64,000 nt of DNA from Massilia niastensis DSM 21313 (lineage in GTDB: Bacteria; Pseudomonadota; Gammaproteobacteria; Burkholderiales; Burkholderiaceae_D), in the NCBI RefSeq assembly GCF_000382345.1, contig NZ_KB908099.1, positions 1-64,000 on the forward strand. Reading direction: 5' to 3'. The stretch's first letter is position 1; the number at the start of each line of letters is the position of its first letter. The position numbers were made by a program, and so were the translations under genes. The notes below the pieces were generated by a model, which saw only the letters and a list, made by a program, of their open reading frames with translations, was not told the origin of the DNA and searched no databases. Shown here one piece after another: positions 29,135-38,890 of this stretch.

Positions 29135-32100
29135 TTACAGGCCCAGGGTCATCAGGCTTGCGTTGCCGCCAGCCGCGGTGGTGTTGACGCAGACCGCGCG
29201 CTCGGCCACCAGGCGCCACAGCCCGATCGCTTCCACGGCGCCGGTGTCGACGATGCCGACGATGGCGCCCTGGCGCGCAGCCAGCTTGGCGCGCAGCGAA
29301 CCGGCCAGGCCGCTCTCCACCATCGCGATCTGGAACTCGTTCGCATCCAGCTCGTCCTGGCCGACGAAGCGCACGCGCTCCTTCACCAGCACCGGCAGGC
29401 TGGCCGGAATCAGTTCCGGCGCGCTGGCCAGCACCAGCGCGCGGTTACCGGTCGCCAGCGCGGCGGCCAGCTGGTTCAGCAGGCCGGCGGCGCTCTTCGG
29501 TGCGCACAGCACGGCGCCGCGCGGCGTGAACGACAGGGTGTTGCGTTCGCCCGTCGGTCCCGGCAGGGCGATCTCCACGCCGGTCAGGCTGCTCCTCGCA
29601 TAGCCTTCGGCCAGCGCGACGAGCGGCTGGTGGCCGTTGGTGCGCAGCCAGCCGAGCAGCGCTTCCAGGCCGGCGTCCGCCGGGCGCTGGTGCTGGTGCT
29701 GGTGCAGCGAGGCGCCGGCGGCGCGCTGCAGGCGCTTCAGGTAGAGCGGGCCGCCGGCCTTCGGGCCGGTGCCGGACTTGCCTTCGCCGCCGAACGGCTG
29801 CACGCCCACGACCGCACCCACGATGTTGCGGTTGACGTAGATGTTGCCGACATGCGCACGCTGGACGATGAAGTCGATGGTCTCGTCGATACGCGAGTGG
29901 ACGCCCAGGGTCAGGCCGTAGCCGGTGGCGTTGATCGCATCGATCACCTGCGGCAGCTCGGCGCGGCGGTAGCGCACGATGTGCAGGACCGGGCCGAACA
30001 CCTCCTGCTTGAGCTCCGCCAGCGAGGCGATTTCGAGCACGGTCGGCGGCACGAAGGTGCCGTAGCTGGTGACGGATGGCGGCAGGTCGAGCGCGAAGTG
30101 GCTGCGCGCGGTCGCCTTCATGCGTTCGATATGGGCCAGCAGGTTGCGCTGGGCCTCGAGGTCGATCACCGGGCCGATGTCGGTCGCGAGGCGGTCCGGG
30201 CTGCCCACGACCAGTTCCTGCATCGCACCCTTGAGCATCCTGATGGTCTTGTCGGCGATGTCGTCCTGCAGGAACAGCACGCGCAGCGCCGAGCAGCGCT
30301 GGCCGGCGCTGTCGAAGGCCGAGCTCACGACGTCCTGCACCACCTGCTCCGGCAGCGCCGAGGAATCGACGATCAGCGCGTTCTGGCCGCCGGTTTCGGC
30401 CACCAGCGGGATATCGATGCCTTCTTTTTCGGCACGTGCGGCCAGGGTGCGGTTGATCAGCTGCGCCACTTCGGTGGAACCGGTGAAGATCACGCCCCTG
30501 ACGCGGCTGTCGGCGGTCAGCGCGGCGCCGACCACTTCGCCGCAGCCCGGCAGCAGCTGCAGCGCGGCGCGCGGCGCACCCGCTTCATGGAACAGTTCCA
30601 CCGCGCGGTGCGCGATCAGCGGGGTCTGCTCGGCCGGCTTGGCCAGCACCACGTTGCCGGCGGCAAGGCTTGCTGCGACCTGGCCGGTGAAGATCGCCAG
30701 CGGGAAGTTCCACGGGCTGATGCAGGTCACCGGGCCCAGGGAACCGGCGCTTGGGGATGCGCGCAGCTGCGCCGCGTAGTAGCGCAGGAAGTCGACCGCT
30801 TCGCGCAGTTCGGCGATCGCGTTCGGCAGCGATTTGCCGGCTTCGCGCACGGCCAGCGCCATCAGCTCGGTGCCGTTCTGCTCGAACAGGTCGGCGCTGC
30901 GTTCCAGGATCGCGGCGCGTGCGCCGGCAGGCGTGGCTTCCCATTCGCCGGCGAAGGCGGCGGCGGCGGCCAGCGCGGTCTCGACGTCGGTGCGCGAGGC
31001 TTCGCGCACCTGGCCGACGATGTCGGCCGACTGGGCCGGGTTGACGACCATGGCCGTGTCGCTGCCCTCCACCGGGCCGGCGATCAGCGGCCCGGCGGCG
31101 TGCCGGCGCTGGGCGGCCAGGCCGGCGGCGACCTGGCGCAGGATGTTTTCGTTGACCAGGTCCAGGCCGGCGGAATTCCTGCGCTCGGCGCCGAACATGT
31201 CGAGCGGCAGCGCGATCGCCGGGTGCGGCTTGCCGCCGCTGGCGCGCGCCGCCTCGAACGGATCGGCCAGCAGGGTGTCGATGGCCACGCTCTCGTCGAC
31301 GATCTGGTTCACGAACGAGGAGTTGGCGCCGTTTTCCAGCAGGCGGCGCACCAGGTAGGCGAGCAGGGTTTCATGCGAACCGACCGGCGCATAGATGCGG
31401 CAGGCCTTGTCCAGCTTGCGCGGGCCGACGACCTGGTCGTACAGGGTTTCGCCCATGCCGTGCAGGCACTGGAATTCGTAGTTGCTGATGTTCCCGGCCT
31501 TGGCCCAGGTGTAGATCACCGACAGGGTGTGCGCGTTGTGGGTCGCGAACTGCGGGTAGATCACCTCGGACGCGGCCAGCAGCTTGCGCGCGCAGGTGAG
31601 ATACGACACGTCGGTATGGACCTTGCGCGTGTAGACCGGATAGCCCGGCATGCCCTCGACCTGGGCGCGCTTGATCTCGGCGTCCCAGTAGGCGCCCTTC
31701 ACCAGGCGCACCATGAACTTGCGGCCGCTCCTCTTGGCCAGGTCGACCACGAAGTCGATCACGAACGGGCAGCGCTTCTGGTAGGCCTGCACCACCAGGC
31801 CGATGCCTTCGAAGCCGGCCAGCTCCGGATCGAAGGCGAGTGCTTCGAGCATGTCGAGCGAGATCTCGAGGCGGTCGGCTTCCTCGGCGTCGATGTTGAT
31901 GCCGATGTCGTACTGCTTGGCCAGCAGGACCAGGCTGCGCACGCGCGGCAGCAGTTCGCCCATCACGCGGGCGTATTGCGCGCGGCTGTAGCGCGGGTGC
32001 AGGGCCGACAGCTTGATCGAGATGCCCGGGCCGTCCTTGATGCCGCGGCCGTTCGAGGCCTTGCCGATCGCGTGGATCGCGGTTTCGTAGGAGGCGTAAT

Positions 32101-32791
32101 AGGCCTTCGCATCGGCTTCGGTCAGCGCGGCTTCGCCCAGCATGTCGTACGAGTAGCGGTAGCCGCGGGTTTCGTTCTCGCGGCTGTTCTTCAGCGCTTC
32201 GGCGATGGTCTGGCCGGTGACGAACTGGTTGCCCAGCATGCGCATCGCCAGGTCCACGCCCTTGCGGATCAGCGGTTCGCCGCCCTTCGCGATCAGGCGC
32301 GTGAGCGCCGAGCCGAGTCCCTTTTCGCTGCTGGTGGAGACCAGCTTGCCGGTGACCAGCAGGCCCCAGGTGGCGGCGTTCACGAACAGCGACGGCGATT
32401 CGCCCAGGTGCTTGCGCCAGTCGCCCTTGCTGATCTTGTCGGCGATCAGGCGGTCGGCGGTTTCGCTGTCGGGAATGCGCAGCAGCGCTTCGGCCAGGCA
32501 CATCAGCGCCACGCCTTCTTCGGACGAGAGCGAGAATTCGTGCATCAGCGCGTCCACGCCGGAGGCGCGGGTACGCTTTTCGCGCACGCTCGATACCAGG
32601 CGGTGCGCCAGCATGTAGGCGTCGCCATTGGCGCTGGCGCCCTGTGCCAGCAGCCACTGTACGGCTTCGCTTTCATCGCGGCGGTAGGCGGCGGTGATGG
32701 CCGCGCGCAGCGGCGACTGCTCGCGCTTGACTTCAGCCTGGAGCGCATCGAAGGGGACAAAGGTGGAGGCCGGGGAGGCGGCAATCTGCAT
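29135..32791 (-). CDS. putA: Bifunctional proline dehydrogenase / L-glutamate-gamma-semialdehyde dehydrogenase PutA
   Basis: 1218 aa. There is no N-terminal ribbon-helix-helix, so this PutA should not repress its own gene. The FAD proline dehydrogenase barrel spans about residues 180-500 (GPGISIKLSALHPRYSR 254-270, VRLVKGAYWDAEIK 361-374, CRIYAPVGSHETL 464-476). The NAD aldehyde dehydrogenase follows from about 570, with Glu799 in AETGGQN and catalytic Cys833 in SAGQRCSAL. A long C-terminal domain after about 1060 is typical of larger PutA types with a channel-closing domain. It oxidises proline to glutamate, channelling P5C between sites, and passes electrons to quinone at the membrane. The divergent Lrp-type gene at 33185 is the likely regulator. 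Confidence 0.96.
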   Translation of the reverse strand: MQIAASPASTFVPFDALQAEVKREQSPLRAAITAAYRRDESEAVQWLLAQGASANGDAYMLAHRLVSSVREKRTRASGVDALMHEFSLSSEEGVALMCLAEALLRIPDSETADRLIADKISKGDWRKHLGESPSLFVNAATWGLLVTGKLVSTSSEKGLGSALTRLIAKGGEPLIRKGVDLAMRMLGNQFVTGQTIAEALKNSRENETRGYRYSYDMLGEAALTEADAKAYYASYETAIHAIGKASNGRGIKDGPGISIKLSALHPRYSRAQYARVMGELLPRVRSLVLLAKQYDIGINIDAEEADRLEISLDMLEALAFDPELAGFEGIGLVVQAYQKRCPFVIDFVVDLAKRSGRKFMVRLVKGAYWDAEIKRAQVEGMPGYPVYTRKVHTDVSYLTCARKLLAASEVIYPQFATHNAHTLSVIYTWAKAGNISNYEFQCLHGMGETLYDQVVGPRKLDKACRIYAPVGSHETLLAYLVRRLLENGANSSFVNQIVDESVAIDTLLADPFEAARASGGKPHPAIALPLDMFGAERRNSAGLDLVNENILRQVAAGLAAQRRHAAGPLIAGPVEGSDTAMVVNPAQSADIVGQVREASRTDVETALAAAAAFAGEWEATPAGARAAILERSADLFEQNGTELMALAVREAGKSLPNAIAELREAVDFLRYYAAQLRASPSAGSLGPVTCISPWNFPLAIFTGQVAASLAAGNVVLAKPAEQTPLIAHRAVELFHEAGAPRAALQLLPGCGEVVGAALTADSRVRGVIFTGSTEVAQLINRTLAARAEKEGIDIPLVAETGGQNALIVDSSALPEQVVQDVVSSAFDSAGQRCSALRVLFLQDDIADKTIRMLKGAMQELVVGSPDRLATDIGPVIDLEAQRNLLAHIERMKATARSHFALDLPPSVTSYGTFVPPTVLEIASLAELKQEVFGPVLHIVRYRRAELPQVIDAINATGYGLTLGVHSRIDETIDFIVQRAHVGNIYVNRNIVGAVVGVQPFGGEGKSGTGPKAGGPLYLKRLQRAAGASLHQHQHQRPADAGLEALLGWLRTNGHQPLVALAEGYARSSLTGVEIALPGPTGERNTLSFTPRGAVLCAPKSAAGLLNQLAAALATGNRALVLASAPELIPASLPVLVKERVRFVGQDELDANEFQIAMVESGLAGSLRAKLAARQGAIVGIVDTGAVEAIGLWRLVAERAVCVNTTAAGGNASLMTLGL

Positions 32792-33005
32792 GGCTAGTCT
32801 TCAGAAAAAGAAAGGAAACAGGGCATCGGATGCGGCAATAGCGCCGTACCGCTTGTGGCGGCCGGCGCATTTTTTGGCACGATGAAATGATTCGATTGTA
32901 GAAGTAAATCTACTGGATTAATTCTGTTTTTAAGCCAGACTGGCAAAAGATAGTTCTTGATTCTGCGATCTTGCCGAATAACATTTACGGCACAACAAGG
33001 GCCGC

Positions 33006-33096
33006 ATCTTGGGAAATATCGGTATGAAAATTCTTGCAGGAGCGCAGCAGGACGGACCCGGCAGCAAGGGCGCGCCGGCCCCCTGCGTGAACCTTT
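33006..33096 (+). pseudogene. 5' fragment of an Lrp-type regulator gene (duplication remnant)
   Basis: About 30 codons homologous by alignment to the start of the gene at 33185, lacking its start codon (ATC for ATG) and diverged in the second half. It ends where copy 2 of the tandem duplication begins. It is probably untranslated. Confidence 0.7.
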
Positions 33097-33135
33097 TTAA
33101 TTCTGTTTTTACGACAGACTAGCAAAAGATAGTTT

Positions 33136-33163
33136 TTGGTGCGACAATCTGGCCGAATAATAT
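33136..33163 (+). promoter_or_regulatory. Candidate promoter of the Lrp-type regulator
   Basis: TTGGTG (33136-33141), 16-bp spacer, TAATAT (33158-33163); the -10 lies 22 bp before the start codon. The matching region in copy 1 of the duplication has TTGATT and TAACAT at the same spacing. Confidence 0.5.
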
Positions 33164-33184
33164 TTACAACACAAGAGGCGCCAG

Positions 33185-33640
33185 ATGTTGGACAAGATCA
33201 GTAAGAAAATTCTTGCGGAACTGCAGAACGACGGACGTATCAGCAACGTCGAGCTGGCCGCGCGCGTGAACCTGTCGCCGGCCGCCTGCCTGGAGCGGGT
33301 GCGCAAGCTGCATGAATCGGGCTACATCATGGGTTACACGGCCCAGCTCAATCCCCAGCTGCTGGACGTCTCGCTGCTGGTCTTCATCGAAGTGGTATTG
33401 GATCGTACCACTCCCGAGGTGTTCGATGCATTCAAACAGAGCGTCCAGATGATCCCGGAGGTGCTGGAATGCCATATGGTGGCCGGCGGCTTCGATTACC
33501 TGGTCAAGGCGCGCGTCAAGGACATGGCGGCGTACCGCGAATTCCTCGGCAAGACCCTGCTGCAAAAAGGCGTGCGCGAAACGCACACCTATGCCGTGAT
33601 GGAAGAGGTCAAGAACACGACCAAGCTGCCGATCCGCTGA
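33185..33640 (+). CDS. Lrp/AsnC-family regulator, probable activator of putA
   Basis: 151 aa. N-terminal winged HTH: LDKISKKILAELQNDGRISNVELAARVNLSPAACLERVRKL; C-terminal RAM ligand domain with VLECHMVAGGFDYLVKARVKDM. This matches Lrp-like proline-responsive regulators (PutR/BkdR type). Divergent orientation to putA across a shared control region supports regulation of proline catabolism (inference). The promoter region and first codons have been tandemly duplicated. Confidence 0.9.
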   Translation: MLDKISKKILAELQNDGRISNVELAARVNLSPAACLERVRKLHESGYIMGYTAQLNPQLLDVSLLVFIEVVLDRTTPEVFDAFKQSVQMIPEVLECHMVAGGFDYLVKARVKDMAAYREFLGKTLLQKGVRETHTYAVMEEVKNTTKLPIR

Positions 33641-33694
33641 GCGGACCGGTCTTCTTCATGGACGCCCTGCGGCAGGCCGCGGGGCGCTGCCCGA

Positions 33695-34651
33695 TCAGGC
33701 TATCTTGCGCGCGCCAGTCTTCGGCGACGCGGTTTCCGACATGCTTTCCAGGTTCTTGCGCAGCCAGCGGTGCGCCGGGCTGCGTCCGTCGCGCTCGTGC
33801 CAGAGCATGTCCAGGTGCACGGCCGGCAGCTGGAAGGGCAGTTCGCGCCAGATCAGCACGTCCGCCATGCCGGTCGAGGCCAGCAGGTGTTTCGGCAGGA
33901 CCGTGATCAGGTCGGAGTTCGCCACCACCCGGCCTGCGGTAAAGAACTGGTTCACCGTCAGCAGGATGCGGCGTTCGCGGCCGATCTGGGCCAGCGCCTC
34001 GTCGACCAGGCCGTGGGCGCGGCCCGAGAAGCTCACCAAGAGGTGGTTCGCCTTGCAATAGGTGTCGAGATCGAGCTTGTCCTTGGCCAGCGGGTGGTCC
34101 TTGCGCATCACGCACACATAGACACCCGAATACAGGCGCTCGTGGCGGATCGGCGAACCCGTTTCATACGACAGCTGGGCCGCCACGCCCGGGAAGAAGC
34201 CGACCGCCAGGTCGATATCGCCGCGCAGCAGCATCGGACGCGGTTCGCGCGTGGTCAGCGGCACCATGCGGATGTTCACTCCCGGCGCCTCGCTCTCGAT
34301 CGAGCGCATCAGCGAGGGCAGCCACAGGGCGGCGGTCGCGTCGGCCATCGCCATCCGGAAGGTCGCCTGGGCTTTCGAGACATCGAAGGTTTCCGGCATC
34401 ACCGCCGCTTCCAGCGCGGCCAGCGCCTGCCGCACTGCCGGCCACAGCGCTTCCGCACGCGGGGTCGGCTTGACCCCATAGGCGGTGCGGATCAGCAATT
34501 CGTCGCCGAGACTTTCCCGCAAGCGCTTGATGGCATTCGATACCGCGGGTTGGGTCATCGCCAGGTGGCCGGCGGCGCGCGTCAGGTTTTGCTCGGTCAT
34601 GACCGCGTCGAAGACACGCAGCAGATTCAGGTCAAGCGTCAGAAAGCTCAT
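33695..34651 (-). CDS. LysR-family transcriptional regulator
   Basis: 318 aa. HTH at the N-terminus (DLNLLRVFDAVMTEQNLTRAAGHLAMTQPAVSNAIKRLRESL), followed by a substrate-binding domain of the NodD/SyrM-like subgroup (LLRGDIDLAVGFFPGV, YVCVMRKDHPLAK). No obvious target operon lies next to it; the divergent neighbour is a short membrane protein at 34790. Effector unknown. Confidence 0.92.
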   Translation of the reverse strand: MSFLTLDLNLLRVFDAVMTEQNLTRAAGHLAMTQPAVSNAIKRLRESLGDELLIRTAYGVKPTPRAEALWPAVRQALAALEAAVMPETFDVSKAQATFRMAMADATAALWLPSLMRSIESEAPGVNIRMVPLTTREPRPMLLRGDIDLAVGFFPGVAAQLSYETGSPIRHERLYSGVYVCVMRKDHPLAKDKLDLDTYCKANHLLVSFSGRAHGLVDEALAQIGRERRILLTVNQFFTAGRVVANSDLITVLPKHLLASTGMADVLIWRELPFQLPAVHLDMLWHERDGRSPAHRWLRKNLESMSETASPKTGARKIA

Positions 34652-34789
34652 GGGAAGTCAGGAAAAACTGTTGTGGGTACAGTGTACCTCAAATCATTCA
34701 CAAACAGTATAAGTGCCATCAGCGAACAGAATTAGATTTATATGTTGCGTTGCACTATAGTTTCCAACGATAACATTACCACACGCATC

Positions 34790-35068
34790 ATGTCTGCCTC
34801 CATCACGCTTCTCCAGACCGCCGCCGCACTGCCTTTCGGCCAGCTATTCAGGTCCACTGTGTATGCCGCACTGCTGGGTGGTACCGCCATGTTTTTCCGT
34901 CCGCTGCTGGTCGGCATCGGCCGCGCCCTGTTCCTGACCGTGCGCCCGCGCCGTACCAGGGCCGAACTGGCTGCCCGCCAGGCCCTGCGCGATGCGCTGG
35001 CGCTGCAGCGCAAGGACCTCGATGCCGTCGACGCCGCCGAGGTGCGCGCCATGGCTTGCCGCCACTGA
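34790..35068 (+). CDS. Small predicted membrane protein of unknown function
   Basis: 92 aa from the ATG at 34790 (MSASITLLQTAAALPF); an alternative ATG at 34742 would add 16 residues without a clear ribosome site. It has one or two hydrophobic segments (STVYAALLGGTAMFFRPLLVGIGRALFL) followed by an Arg/Ala-rich cytoplasmic tail (RPRRTRAELAARQALRDALALQRKDLDA). No family recognised. It is followed by a good terminator, which supports it being a real transcription unit. It is divergent from the LysR gene. Confidence 0.65.
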   Translation: MSASITLLQTAAALPFGQLFRSTVYAALLGGTAMFFRPLLVGIGRALFLTVRPRRTRAELAARQALRDALALQRKDLDAVDAAEVRAMACRH

Positions 35069-35093
35069 CAGCCCAGCTTTCCTTTTCCGTTTG

Positions 35094-35128
35094 ACGCGGC
35101 CTCCAGTACGGACGCCGCGTTTTTTTTC
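35094..35128 (+). terminator. Rho-independent terminator after the small membrane protein gene
   Basis: Stem ACGCGGC (35094-35100) / GCCGCGT (35114-35120) followed by eight T (35120-35127). Confidence 0.85.
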
Positions 35129-35673
35129 GTCCAGCTTCCGGGCCGGACGCCCCTGTCTAGCCCTTCCGCCTCCCTCCTCTCCCGCCCTTCCGGTGCTCGT
35201 GCGCCTCCAGGCCCGCCCGTCGCTCGCAAACTAGTCCGGTTTTCGTCAGCGTGGCCTTTTCCCCAGGAGGGCACGACCAATCAGGTCTGATCCAGAAGTG
35301 ACTCTTCGTCACGGGAGTTTTCTCGCTCTGTTGATTTCACAAAGTTCACGAAGAGTTAAAAATGGCGCGATGAATCGTGTTCCCACTATTTTCACATTAG
35401 CGTATGAATAAGATAAAAAGACGCCATCATCGATATCAATTGGAAGAAGATGCGCCGATAACGCATGTGTCATGAAAGGTGTCGTTGAAAATACAGGATG
35501 ACGCTATGTTGAATGCATATTGATGTGAGTTTCATGCGCAATGCAGGGTGATTACACGAACTTCACGTTCTTTATCGTGCTTGCCAATACTTTTGGTAAA
35601 AACACGGGGCGAGCGCATCCAGGGGGCGACAGCGCGCCCCGCAAGGGCCTCGAGGGCCGGCGTCAGCAGGGAA
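35129..35673. other. Gene-free 545-bp stretch
   Basis: The first 150 bp are pyrimidine- and GC-rich; about 35320-35600 is clearly more AT-rich than the surroundings, with short direct repeats (TTCACAAAGTTCACGAAGAG). I see no credible ORF, RNA gene or known site. Confidence 0.6.
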
Positions 35674-36228
35674 TTATTTCTTCCCGCAGTTCAGGCCTTC
35701 GGCTTCCTGCTCGATGACGGAAAGGACGGCCCGGGTGTCGGTCGGTTGAGCGAGCTCCTCGGCTTCGCGGTCGGGCTTGTTGCGGACATTGGGAAGGTCG
35801 CGGCGCAGTTCTTCGAGCATTTCGATGATCTTGCTGCTCTTCTCTTCCGCCAGGAGGTTGACCTGCAGGTCGAGGTGGGTGTGCTGGTTGGCCAGTTTCG
35901 CCATGCGGTTCTGGCGGATCAGCACGGTGGTGGAGATGATGAAGGCGTTCAGGGTGACCAGGCCCTGCAGCCAGGGGAAAGGCGGCTCGTCGATCTGCTT
36001 GAACCCGTAGCCTGGCGCGAGGACGTTCCACAGGATCCAGGCAACCACGAACAACAGATTGGTGCCGACATAGGCCGGACTGCCAAGGATGAGGCTCAGC
36101 CTTTCGAAAAACGCTTGCGCCGGGTGCAGGTGCTCTTCGTTGCGTTCGTAGAACTCCGCGATCGTGCCGAGGTTTTCATGCACGGAAGACGGAATCCTGC
36201 GGGATAGTTCTTCGTTCAAGGGAGCCAT
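35674..36228 (-). CDS. DUF1003 membrane protein
   Basis: 184 aa. The DUF1003 core is visible: two membrane helices (YVGTNLLFVVAWILWNVL and WLQGLVTLNAFIISTTVLI) with FEPRLSLILGSPAY-like preceding and RQNRMAKLANQHTHLDLQVNLLAEEKSSKIIEMLEEL following, the last forming a coiled coil. Function of the family is not established. Monocistronic. Confidence 0.88.
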   Translation of the reverse strand: MAPLNEELSRRIPSSVHENLGTIAEFYERNEEHLHPAQAFFERLSLILGSPAYVGTNLLFVVAWILWNVLAPGYGFKQIDEPPFPWLQGLVTLNAFIISTTVLIRQNRMAKLANQHTHLDLQVNLLAEEKSSKIIEMLEELRRDLPNVRNKPDREAEELAQPTDTRAVLSVIEQEAEGLNCGKK

Positions 36229-36402
36229 GAAAAAAGCATAGCACGCAGTATTTATCCATCGAGGAAATGGATCCTACCGTGCGTGCTGAGCTGACCCGTC
36301 AAAGCGCGCACAGGCGTGGCGGGACGGCGCTCCCAGGCTGGGAGCGCGAGCGGAGGAAATGCGGGAAGAAAGAAAGGCGGCAGGTGGGGCCGCCCGGAGG
36401 AA

Positions 36403-37215
<813 letters not shown>

Positions 37216-37286
37216 TTATGCCTGAAAATCCGGCAATCGCCCCAGGCCGGGGCGCTTATTGCCCAATCTTTGTGCAGTTTTACAGC

Positions 37287-37940
37287 TCAGGCTTTGTTTT
37301 CGTGCAACTTGAGCAGATGGTAATAGACCATGCCGGCCTTATCCGCCCTCACCGCGTCCCAGCCGGCCAGCCATTCCGGCATTTCTTCGCCTTCGCCAAG
37401 CGGCAGCGGGGTCTCGGCTTCCGCGTACACCATGCCGCCTTCTTTCAGCAGGGCCGGGCACAGCGGCAGGGTCTTGGCCAGCAGGTCCTGCTGGTAGGGC
37501 GGATCGAGGAAGATCACGTCGAAGCGCTGGCCGCGCGCCGCCAGGTCGCGCGCCGCGGCGATCGCATCGGCGCGCAGGATGGTGATGTTGGCGGCCTTGA
37601 GCTTGTCGCGGTTGGCTTCCAGCTGGCGTACCGCCGGGCCATGGTTGTCGATCATCGTCACCGAAGCGGCGCCGCGGCTGGCCGCTTCGAAGCCGAGGGC
37701 GCCGGAGCCGGCGTACAGGTCGAGGCAGGTCGCCCCGTTCCAGTCGCTGCCGAGCTGGTGGTTGATCCAGTTGAAGACGGTTTCGCGCACGCGGTCGGGC
37801 GTCGGGCGCAGGCCGAGGGCGTCGACGACCGGCAGCAGGGTGCGTTTCCATGTTCCGCCGATGATGCGGACCTGGTGCGTCGCCATGCGTGGCGCGCCGT
37901 GTGGCTGGGGTTTGGCTGGCTTTCTTTGCATGGGCGGCAC
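37287..37940 (-). CDS. rsmD: 16S rRNA (guanine-966-N2) methyltransferase
   Basis: 217 aa. RIIGGTWKRTLLPV and RPTPDRVRETVFNWI at the N-terminus, SAM motif LDLYAGSGALGFEAASRGA, and catalytic FLDPPYQ are diagnostic. A start at MATHQVRIIGG (37883) is also possible; the extension has basic/proline residues. Upstream of coaD with a 107-bp gap. Confidence 0.95.
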   Translation of the reverse strand: MPPMQRKPAKPQPHGAPRMATHQVRIIGGTWKRTLLPVVDALGLRPTPDRVRETVFNWINHQLGSDWNGATCLDLYAGSGALGFEAASRGAASVTMIDNHGPAVRQLEANRDKLKAANITILRADAIAAARDLAARGQRFDVIFLDPPYQQDLLAKTLPLCPALLKEGGMVYAEAETPLPLGEGEEMPEWLAGWDAVRADKAGMVYYHLLKLHENKA

Positions 37941-37971
37941 TATAGCATGGGGGCTGGCGCCCCCTGCCCGC

Positions 37972-38865
37972 CTACCGGTTGGCCGCCAGCGCCTGCAAAT
38001 CGCCGATCCAGCCCTGCATGCGCTGGTGCGCGTGGCTCTTCTGCGCCGGCGTGGCGATGCGGATCGCCGTCAATATGTACTTGATGGTCTGGTCGATGTA
38101 GACGTCGTAGACGGCCTTGCGCTCGGGCGACTCGGTGCGGGTGAAGAACTCGCGCAGCATCGCCTGGATCTGGGCCGCGGCCTGGTCGCGGTTCGGGCGC
38201 TTTTGCTGGATGTCGCGCAGCAGGGCCAGGATGCGGCGTTGGCGGTAGATCCGCTCTTCAAGCAAGAACTGGTTATCCAGCGGGCGCGCGTCCGAGGCGC
38301 GCCGCAAGGCGGCTTCCTGGTCCTTGCTGAAGTTGCCGAACCAGAGCTCGAACTGGTCCATCGATTTCTTGAAGCGGGCACGCTGGCGCTTTTCCGTGTC
38401 TCCGGTCATGAACTTGCGGCGGTATTCCTCGTTCTTGGTGTTGAACTTGCGTTCGATGTGGCCGATCTGTTCGGGCGTGAGCGACAGCGCCATCGTGGTG
38501 ATCTCGGGCACGGCGTGGGTGGCGAGGCGCTCGGCGCGCACGCGGATCTCGCGGTAGGCATTGACCATGTCGGCCTGGGTCGGATTCCCGGCAAGCCCAC
38601 GCTGGAAATTGCCCAGCAGCGCAGCGTAGTCGCGCAACTCGGACTGGCGGTGCCATTTGAACAGGTTGTCGATGTCGCGCTTGGTGATGTCGGCCTGCCT
38701 GCCTTCGAGATCGGCATAGGAATCCAGCCACCAATACAGTAAGGTATCGCCCTGGTTGTACGTAAAACGGATGGTGCTGCAGCCCGCTACCAGTGCCAGC
38801 AGTGTGATCGCGAGCAAGGCAAGCGTGCGCCTGAACAACAAGTCTGGCGTGCTAAAATTTTTCAT
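37972..38865 (-). CDS. DUF6279-type lipoprotein
   Basis: 297 aa from the ATG at 38865 (MKNFSTPDLLFRR). The signal peptide ends in a lipobox (LLALVAGC, Cys28), so an envelope lipoprotein is predicted. The mature part is mostly alpha-helical and charged (YNQGDTLLYWWLDSYADL, EITTMALSLTPEQIGHIE, FELWFGNFSKDQEAAL), as in DUF6279 proteins of Burkholderiales. Function unknown. Its start codon is only 25 bp from that of the divergent glmU. Confidence 0.82.
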   Translation of the reverse strand: MKNFSTPDLLFRRTLALLAITLLALVAGCSTIRFTYNQGDTLLYWWLDSYADLEGRQADITKRDIDNLFKWHRQSELRDYAALLGNFQRGLAGNPTQADMVNAYREIRVRAERLATHAVPEITTMALSLTPEQIGHIERKFNTKNEEYRRKFMTGDTEKRQRARFKKSMDQFELWFGNFSKDQEAALRRASDARPLDNQFLLEERIYRQRRILALLRDIQQKRPNRDQAAAQIQAMLREFFTRTESPERKAVYDVYIDQTIKYILTAIRIATPAQKSHAHQRMQGWIGDLQALAANR

Positions 38866-38890
38866 ATTTTCAACTTTTTGAGAACGGCTT

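Larger units (their letters stand above)
32792..33184. other. putA-lrp divergent regulatory region
   Basis: 393 bp without a gene. It carries the regulatory DNA for both putA and the Lrp-type gene, and most of it is a 179-bp tandem duplication (see repeat entry). The lrp-side promoter candidate is -35 TTGGTG (33136-33141), 16 bp, -10 TAATAT (33158-33163). Confidence 0.7.
32918..33275 (+). repeat. 179-bp tandem duplication covering the lrp promoter and 5' coding end
   Basis: Copy 1 is 32918-33096 and copy 2 is 33097-33275, directly abutting with a constant 179-bp offset. Both begin TTAATTCTGTTTTT and share GCAAAAGATAGTT, GCCGAATAA.ATTTAC, GAAAATTCTTGC and GCGTGAACCT. Copy 2 includes the real start of the Lrp-type gene (33185); at the equivalent place in copy 1 (33006) ATG has become ATC, so copy 1 holds a dead gene fragment behind a duplicated control region. 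Confidence 0.85.

Noticed and set aside
29132..32797. A 1221-codon plus-strand open frame covering putA
   Set aside because: Exact antisense shadow of putA caused by high-GC codon bias; its translation is low-complexity and unlike any family.
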